Shown piece by piece: positions 6,764-11,177 of a stretch of DNA of 11,177 bases. A program made the translations under genes and the position numbers. How positions within the stretch are numbered: position 1 is the stretch's first letter; every line of letters starts with the position of its first letter. The notes under the pieces are model-generated. The model was not told the DNA's origin, searched no databases, and saw only the letters and a list, made by a program, of their open reading frames with translations. Origin of the DNA: Nitrospina sp. UBA6727 (lineage in GTDB: Bacteria; Nitrospinota; Nitrospinia; Nitrospinales; VA-1); contig DKID01000022.1 in the NCBI GenBank assembly GCA_002454045.1, positions 1-11,177 on the forward strand, read 5' to 3'.

Positions 6764-7228
6764 TTAAATTTTTTTGAACACGTTTGCCATTTCAATAGCC
6801 GCCAAAGCTGTTTCCATTCCTTTGTTGGAAGAGTCGGGCGCACATCTTGCTAACGCCTGTTCAATGTCGTCCGTGGTCAACACGCCAAATAAAACGGGAA
6901 TGTTGAACTCTAATCCTACCCGACCAATCCCGCGGCTGGCTTCGGTCGCGATAAAATCGAAGTGCGGGGTGTCTCCTTTAATCACCGCTCCCAGGCAGAT
7001 GATGGCGTCGAATTTTCCGGCGGCGCAAAGTTTTTTCGCGGCTTGCGGAATTTCAAACGCGCCGGGAACTCGGACGACTTCCACGTCTTCGTCATCGGCG
7101 CCGCGCTCCTTCAATGCTGACAACGCGCCGTCGAGAAGTTTTCTGGTTACGAGGTCGTTAAAGCGACTCGCCACGATTCCAAAACGCAACCCCTTCGCGT
7201 TGCGATCCCCTTCCACATATTTAACCAT
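6764..7228 (-). CDS. ribH: 6,7-dimethyl-8-ribityllumazine synthase RibH (154 aa)
   Basis: RibH condenses the ribityl-aminopyrimidine with DHBP (3,4-dihydroxy-2-butanone 4-phosphate) to form lumazine, the substrate of RibE. Seen: IVASRFND (18-25), VPGAFEIP (54-61), the active-site loop GAVIKGDTPHFDFI (80-93) with catalytic His89, and PVLFGVLTTD (111-120). The C-terminus keeps the phosphate-loop NKGMET, although the usual Arg-Ser ahead of it is altered (ARCAPDSSNKG). Length is normal. Only 9 bases separate it from the ribBA stop, and no clear Shine-Dalgarno precedes the ATG, so translational coupling is likely. Confidence 0.97.
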   Translation of the reverse strand: MVKYVEGDRNAKGLRFGIVASRFNDLVTRKLLDGALSALKERGADDEDVEVVRVPGAFEIPQAAKKLCAAGKFDAIICLGAVIKGDTPHFDFIATEASRGIGRVGLEFNIPVLFGVLTTDDIEQALARCAPDSSNKGMETALAAIEMANVFKKI

Positions 7229-7237
7229 GCAAATAAT

Positions 7238-8449
7238 TCATCGGATATTTTGAAACATGTGCCCCATTTTTTTTCGTTTGGTTCGAAGGTATTTGATGTT
7301 GTCCTTTTTCGCCTGAACCTCGATGTGCACCCGTTCCACCAGGTGCAAACCATAACCTTCCAGCCCCACAATTTTGCGGGGATTGTTCGTCATAATCCTG
7401 ATCTTCCCGAGTCCTAACTTGCGAAGAATCTGCGCGCCGATTCCGTAGTCCCGCAAATCAGGTTTGAACCCGAGCTCTTCGTTGGCTTGCACGGTATCCT
7501 TCCCTTGGTCTTGCAACGCGTAGGCTTTCATCTTGTTGACGATCCCTATCCCCCGTCCCTCTTGATACAAATAGAGCAGGACGCCCTTCCCTTCCTGACT
7601 GATCATTTCCATGGACTTTTTTAATTGCTCCCCGCAGTCGCATCGGTAGGAACCAAAAACATCTCCCGTCAAACATTGCGAATGAACTCGGACCAACGTG
7701 GGTTCATCCTCCCGAATTTCTCCTTTGACCAACGCGATGTGTGTCTGATCGTTCAAAATATTTTTGAAGACGACGGCGCGAAACTCACCGGAATGGGTCG
7801 GCAAAATGGTGGAGGTGACCTCTTCCACCAACGCTTCTTTTTTGAGTCGATATTCGGCGAGGTCTTTGGTGGTGATCATTTTTAATCCGTGCACTTTTGT
7901 AAATTGAATCAGTTGCGGCACCCGCGCCATGGTGCCGTCATCGTTCATGATTTCGCAAATCACGCCGCTGGGTTTTAGCCCGGCAATGCACGCCATGTCC
8001 ACCGAAGCCTCGGTCTGTCCCATGCGAACCAACACGCCGCCGTTTTTTGCCCGCAACGGAAAAATATGTCCCGGCTTCACCAAGTCGTTTCTGGTGGAAT
8101 CCGAATCAATCGCAACTTTAATTGTGCGCGCTCTGTCCGCCGCGGAAATCCCCGTCGTCACTCCTTGTCTGGCGTCGATGGAAACTGTGAACGGAGTTTC
8201 AAAAGCGGATTGGTTGTCATCCACCATCATGCTCAATCCCAAATCGCGAGTCCTGCTTTCCGTCAAGGTAAGACAAATCAAGCCGCGACCAAACTTCGCC
8301 ATGAAGTTTATAATCTCCGGGGTAACTTGTTCGGCGGCGACCATCAAGTCGCCTTCATTTTCACGGTCTTCATCATCCACGATGACAATTATTTTTCCTT
8401 GTCGGACATCGTCGAGTGCATCTTCGATTGCGCTGAATTCGTTTTTCAT
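7238..8449 (-). CDS. ribBA: Bifunctional DHBP synthase / GTP cyclohydrolase II RibBA (403 aa)
   Basis: It catalyses the first step of both branches of riboflavin synthesis. The N-terminal DHBP synthase domain (about 1-200) has DDEDRENEGDLM (25-36), the FETPFTVSID and TGISAADRARTI stretches, and GHIFPLRA (127-134). It makes DHBP from ribulose 5-phosphate. The C-terminal GTP cyclohydrolase II domain (about 205-403) has VRVHSQCLTGD, the three zinc cysteines 259, 270 and 272 (RCDCG), YQEGRGIG (295-302), NKMKAYALQDQG and TNNPRK. Both active sites therefore look intact. The ATG at 8449 is preceded by GAGG with 5 bases between; the frame is open to a GTG at 8464, which would overlap ribE. The gap to the ribE stop is 11 bases. 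Confidence 0.97.
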   Translation of the reverse strand: MKNEFSAIEDALDDVRQGKIIVIVDDEDRENEGDLMVAAEQVTPEIINFMAKFGRGLICLTLTESRTRDLGLSMMVDDNQSAFETPFTVSIDARQGVTTGISAADRARTIKVAIDSDSTRNDLVKPGHIFPLRAKNGGVLVRMGQTEASVDMACIAGLKPSGVICEIMNDDGTMARVPQLIQFTKVHGLKMITTKDLAEYRLKKEALVEEVTSTILPTHSGEFRAVVFKNILNDQTHIALVKGEIREDEPTLVRVHSQCLTGDVFGSYRCDCGEQLKKSMEMISQEGKGVLLYLYQEGRGIGIVNKMKAYALQDQGKDTVQANEELGFKPDLRDYGIGAQILRKLGLGKIRIMTNNPRKIVGLEGYGLHLVERVHIEVQAKKDNIKYLRTKRKKMGHMFQNIR

Positions 8450-8460
8450 GGCTCCCTCAA

Positions 8461-9108
8461 TCACGCGAAACCTTGTCGGCGGAGAAAATCGAGCGACGGT
8501 TTTTTTTCATTCGGAGTCAACAAAGTTTCGCAGGCTTTGAACACATACTTCCCAATCATATCACATTCGATGTTAATCAAATCGCCGGGCTTTCTTGAAC
8601 TCAAGTTCGTGTGACGCAAAGTGTACGGAATGATGGAAACCGTGAATCGGTCGTCCTTACAATCGAAAACGGTCAAGCTGATTCCATCGACGGCGACGGA
8701 ACCTTTTTCCACGATGAAAGGACGGAGTTCCTTCGGGTGGGAAAACTGAAACAAAACCTCGCCGGGTTTTTCCTCGATGTCCATAACTTCACCGACCTGA
8801 TCGATATGCCCGCTGACGAAATGTCCGCTTATTTTCGCGGAAGGTGTGAGAGACCGTTCGAGGTTCACGCGGTCTCCTTGCTTCGCATTTCTAAAATTGG
8901 TGCAGCGCAAAGTTTCGGTGCCGAGGTCTAATCTGAAAGTCGTCGCGGTCGAATCCGTGACGGTAAGGCAAACGCCGTTCACGGCGATGCTCTCACCGTT
9001 CTCCAGTTTAGAAAATTTTTTTTCCGTGTTCACGACCAGCACCGCCCCTTCATTTTTCTGAACATACTCGTCGATGGTTCCCACCGCTTGCACTATTCCG
9101 CTAAACAT
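8461..9108 (-). CDS. ribE: Riboflavin synthase alpha chain RibE (215 aa)
   Basis: It dismutates two lumazines to riboflavin and the pyrimidine intermediate. The two homologous lumazine-binding barrels are both present. The first has MFSGIVQAVG (1-10), IAVNGVCLTV (41-50) and a Thr/Arg-rich strand. The second has GHFVSGHIDQVG (95-106), SVAVDGISLTV (137-147) and PYTLRHTNL (161-169). A short C-terminal helix follows. Its start overlaps the end of ribD by 16 bases, and GGAGG (9120-9116) stands 7 bases before the ATG, so both the start and the coupling to ribD are well supported. Length is normal. The symbol ribC is used for this enzyme in some organisms. Confidence 0.97.
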   Translation of the reverse strand: MFSGIVQAVGTIDEYVQKNEGAVLVVNTEKKFSKLENGESIAVNGVCLTVTDSTATTFRLDLGTETLRCTNFRNAKQGDRVNLERSLTPSAKISGHFVSGHIDQVGEVMDIEEKPGEVLFQFSHPKELRPFIVEKGSVAVDGISLTVFDCKDDRFTVSIIPYTLRHTNLSSRKPGDLINIECDMIGKYVFKACETLLTPNEKKPSLDFLRRQGFA

Positions 9109-10223
9109 GGAGTCGCCTCCACCATCAAATCTTCACCAACTTTTGTCACCTCAAAATCCTTCAACTTCACGGCGCTGTTCACCTTCGCCACTCCGCGCCC
9201 GCCGAGAAAACCGGGCGACTTGGCGCCGCCGATTAATATCGGGCTGATGAATGCAACCACTCGGTCCACCACGCCGGCGCGCAAAGCACTTGCGTTCAGT
9301 TCGCCGCCGCCTTCGATAAGTACAGAGTTTATATCTCGGCACGCCAATTCTTTCATGAGATGCTTCATGTAAAATCCGTTGCGCCCGAATTTTCCGTTTA
9401 GAACTTCCACCTTCCTAGCGTCCAAAGTTTTTCGGCGGACGGAAGAAACGTCGGGGCCGGTCACATAGATGACCGATTGGGAGCGACTATTTTTGAAGAC
9501 GTTTGCCGCGAGCGGGATTCTATTTCTTCGGTCCAGAATAACACGGACGGGATGTCGCGCCGGACTCGTCGCAAGCCTGCAAGTCAAGCGCGGGTTGTCT
9601 TTCAAAATAGTTTCCGTTCCCACCATGATGGCATCCACATAGTTCCTGATTTTGTGAACATAATTTCGCGCCGACTTCCCGGAAATCCACCGCGCGTCTC
9701 CGGAACGGGCGGCGATTTTTCCGTCCAGCGACATCGCCGTTTTCATAATCACGAAAGGCATCCCCGTCGTCGCGACTTTTACAAACGACTCATTCAACTT
9801 CATACATTCTTTTTTTAAAATGCCGGACACAAAAATAATGCCGCGCGCTTTGAGTGCGCGCAAACCTTTCCCGCTAACTCGTTTGTCGGGATCTTTCATG
9901 CCGACGAATACTCTTTTTATTCCCGCTTGAATGATCGCGTCGGTGCACGGTGGCGTCCGACCAAAATGACAACACGGTTCCACGTTGACATACAAGTCGG
10001 CGGACCGGGCGTTATCACCTGCTCGACGCAACGCCTCCACTTCGGCGTGAGGACGACCGGCGCGGGAATGATACCCCTCGCCCACAACCTTGCCACGCCT
10101 GACCACCACCGCCCCCACCATAGGATTCGGGCTGGTTCGACCGCGCGCCTTCTGGGCGAGAGCAAGTGCCCTGCGCATATATTGAATGTGTTTATCCTCG
10201 GTCAAAAAATGATTTCCATTCAC
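9093..10223 (-). CDS. ribD: Bifunctional riboflavin deaminase/reductase RibD (376 aa)
   Basis: The deaminase domain (about 12-150) removes the amino group from the GTP cyclohydrolase product. The reductase domain (about 158-376) then reduces its ribose to ribityl with NADPH. Seen: NPMVGAVVV (33-41), zinc motif His59-Ala-Glu61 (PHAEVEAL), and PCCHFGRTPPC (83-93) with Cys84 and Cys93 as ligands. The reductase carries KTAMSLDGKIA, RWISG, VGTETILKDNPRLT, VLIEGGGEL and PILIGG. The start is uncertain. The longest frame begins with GTG at 10223 without a Shine-Dalgarno. TTG at codon 7 gives a common-looking N-terminus. ATG at codon 16 (10178) begins just at the conserved MRRALALAQ. The three differ by 15 residues at most. 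It is the first gene of the rib run. Confidence 0.95.
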   Translation of the reverse strand: MNGNHFLTEDKHIQYMRRALALAQKARGRTSPNPMVGAVVVRRGKVVGEGYHSRAGRPHAEVEALRRAGDNARSADLYVNVEPCCHFGRTPPCTDAIIQAGIKRVFVGMKDPDKRVSGKGLRALKARGIIFVSGILKKECMKLNESFVKVATTGMPFVIMKTAMSLDGKIAARSGDARWISGKSARNYVHKIRNYVDAIMVGTETILKDNPRLTCRLATSPARHPVRVILDRRNRIPLAANVFKNSRSQSVIYVTGPDVSSVRRKTLDARKVEVLNGKFGRNGFYMKHLMKELACRDINSVLIEGGGELNASALRAGVVDRVVAFISPILIGGAKSPGFLGGRGVAKVNSAVKLKDFEVTKVGEDLMVEATPCLAE

Positions 10224-10282
10224 GAAAATGGATTAGAAACTCGGCAATGTTTTGGCGCGGGATATCTATCCTATGTTCGCGG

Positions 10283-10310
10283 ATGCTATCACGCTGATGC
10301 GCAATTTCAA
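10283..10310 (-). promoter_or_regulatory. Candidate promoter for the rib operon
   Basis: On the minus strand TTGAAA (10310-10305, 5 of 6) and TAGCAT (10288-10283, 4 of 6) are spaced by 16 bases. Transcription would start about 50 bases before the GTG of ribD. I looked for the conserved FMN riboswitch (RFN) segments across 10224-10430 on both strands and did not find them. Confidence 0.4.
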
Positions 10311-10364
10311 CTTCTTATCGTCTTCACCGTAGATTTCTTCATCGCGAAAAACGCGCGGAAATTT

Positions 10365-10396
10365 TTGCCGGGGCTTTTAAAAAAATACTATATACT
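10365..10396 (+). promoter_or_regulatory. Possible promoter for the TolC-family gene
   Basis: TATACT at 10391-10396 matches 5 of 6 positions of a -10 box and lies 35 bases before the ATG at 10431. The -35 side is weak: TTGCCG at 10365-10370 is 20 bases away, or 15 bases from the alternative -10 TACTAT (10386-10391). The segment is AT-rich compared with its flanks, as expected of a promoter in a divergent region. The 207-base gap holds no other gene that I can support. Confidence 0.3.
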
Positions 10397-10430
10397 TCGC
10401 CGTTTTATAAATAATAAATGGATAACTGCA

Positions 10431-11177
10431 ATGTTAAAAACAAAGAAAAATCACGGTTCACTGGAAAAAAATAAATGGTCGCAACGGTTTTTTAGTACGC
10501 TCGCCGATAGCCCGCGGCGTCGGCGCGGCGCGGGTTTCCGCGGCATCCACGCAAGGTGCGCCTTCGCATATTGCTGTCTGCTTTTATTCCCCCCCCCGTC
10601 TTTCGCCATCACCGAAGCGCAGTTTATCGAGAAGGTGCTGGCGCAGGACAAATTGCTGGAGGAAGCGCAAATTGGCTTGGATATAAAACAGATAGAACGC
10701 GATGCCAGCCGTGATAATTATGCGAACTGGAAAGTCAATCTGACGGCAAGTTTGGATGGTCGTCGGCGCAAGATTGACAACGACATCAAGATCACTGCCA
10801 CTAGGGCACCCAGCCCTTATGTAAAAGAAAGCCACAGTTATCCGCGACGCATCGGACTGAACTTTAAAAAACGATTTTTGACCAGCCCGCTGTCGATGGC
10901 CGCCGGCGTCAGTTACGGTCGCGATCATATTTTTGAAGATCGATATAAAAGGTGTCGGCTCTACGGCACAACTAATACCGACGCCGACGACCCATGCCCC
11001 TTCAAAGGCGGCACCTATTATAGTCCTCCTTATTTTTCTGAAACCGGAATTCATGTCTCCTACCTCACCAAAAAAGAGCGCACGACGCGCTCGTATGTCA
11101 GCGTTAAATATCCGTTGCTAAAACCCGACTCCAATGCCGAGAACTTAAAAACACATCACCGCGACATTGTCGATTTC
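10431..11177 (+). CDS. TolC-like outer-membrane efflux/secretion protein, N-terminal 249 residues (cut by right edge)
   Basis: The frame is open from ATG 10431 to the edge. Residues about 43-59 form a signal-peptide core (AFAYCCLLLF, then PPPSFA), with cleavage likely before Ile60. It is preceded by an unusually long, Arg-rich leader of about 42 residues. The mature part opens with a helix resembling the first helix of TolC-family channels (ITEAQFIEKVLAQDKLLEEA, then DIKQIERD). Strand-like stretches follow at WKVNLTASLDG (100-110), IKITATR, RIGLNFKKRF, SMAAGVSYGR, GIHVSYLTKK and SYVSVKYPLL (221-230). The last, with KPDSNAENLKTHHRDIVDF, resembles the family's PLLRG...N...L segment that returns to the helical tunnel. 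TolC-type proteins are trimeric channels for efflux pumps or type I secretion. Assignment is by pattern only; another outer-membrane barrel protein remains possible. The only Shine-Dalgarno-like bases are GGA, 8 bases upstream. A C9 run lies in the signal-peptide codons. Confidence 0.62.
   Translation, partial: MLKTKKNHGSLEKNKWSQRFFSTLADSPRRRRGAGFRGIHARCAFAYCCLLLFPPPSFAITEAQFIEKVLAQDKLLEEAQIGLDIKQIERDASRDNYANWKVNLTASLDGRRRKIDNDIKITATRAPSPYVKESHSYPRRIGLNFKKRFLTSPLSMAAGVSYGRDHIFEDRYKRCRLYGTTNTDADDPCPFKGGTYYSPPYFSETGIHVSYLTKKERTTRSYVSVKYPLLKPDSNAENLKTHHRDIVDF
10589..10597 (+). repeat. Homopolymer of nine C in the signal-peptide codons of the TolC-like gene
   Basis: Nine consecutive C residues encode the PPP before the predicted cleavage site. 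With nine C the frame from ATG 10431 is joined to the mature protein. With eight C a GTG at 10556 would be joined instead, giving the signal-like start MRLRILLSAFIPPPSFA. Long C tracts are typical slippage sites in phase-variable surface genes, and also a common place for sequencing errors. Confidence 0.85.

Noticed and set aside
7929..8540. Long plus-strand open frame antisense to ribBA and ribE (about 200 codons).
   Set aside because: It lies wholly over strongly conserved coding sequence on the other strand, has no ribosome site, and its translation looks like a frame shadow.
10266..10379. A 36-codon open stretch on the minus strand upstream of ribD, rich in Asp, Glu and Lys (contains EEIYGEDDKKLK).
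   Set aside because: It is bounded by TAA upstream and TAG downstream, has no ATG or GTG start that would use most of it and no Shine-Dalgarno, and matches no family I know. It could be a decayed gene end, but chance is as likely.
10418..10474. Short plus-strand frame of 18 codons just ahead of the TolC-like gene, a possible leader peptide.
   Set aside because: It overlaps the start of the larger gene out of frame, lacks a Shine-Dalgarno, and shows no attenuator-type codon run or hairpins.

Overview
The window looks like a chromosomal segment of a Gram-negative bacterium. It holds a periplasmic peptidoglycan amidase, an outer-membrane TolC-type protein with a signal peptide, and a bifunctional PutA of the proteobacterial type. 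A Pseudomonadota-like lineage fits best, but the sequence alone does not fix the taxon. Nearly everything is on the minus strand. The exception is the incomplete gene at the right edge.

Layout, left to right. The 5' part of putA (1-2112, minus) runs off the left edge. A short gap (2113-2234) holds a terminator-like hairpin and two related GC-rich boxes. An orphan four-helix membrane protein follows (2235-2615, minus). Then come der (2762-4093) and a TPR/amidase_3 fusion (4103-5455), both minus, with a good sigma70-type promoter in front (5510-5538). Next are a metallophosphoesterase (5573-6301), nusB (6319-6750), ribH (6764-7228), ribBA (7238-8449), ribE (8461-9108) and ribD (9093-10223). The minus-strand run reads ribD-ribE-ribBA-ribH-nusB-phosphoesterase, with gaps of 9-17 bases and one 16-base overlap. 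A 207-base divergent region separates ribD from a rightward TolC-family gene (10431 to the edge).

How the genes work together. RibBA makes both inputs of the pathway: DHBP from ribulose 5-phosphate, and the pyrimidine precursor from GTP. RibD processes the pyrimidine, RibH condenses the two branches into lumazine, and RibE makes riboflavin. This is a complete enzymatic set apart from the separate phosphatase step. NusB (antitermination), Der (50S assembly) and the amidase (cell-wall cleavage) are housekeeping neighbours. PutA catabolises proline with an FAD-dependent domain, so it uses a product of the riboflavin pathway, but nothing in the sequence links the two in regulation.

I do not see an undescribed defence, mobile or RNA-based system here, and most of the window is ordinary core genome. 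The points worth a second look are a C9 tract in the signal-peptide region of the TolC-like gene, an exact in-frame 15-bp tandem duplication in the proline dehydrogenase part of putA, the paired boxes upstream of putA, and the orphan four-helix protein.
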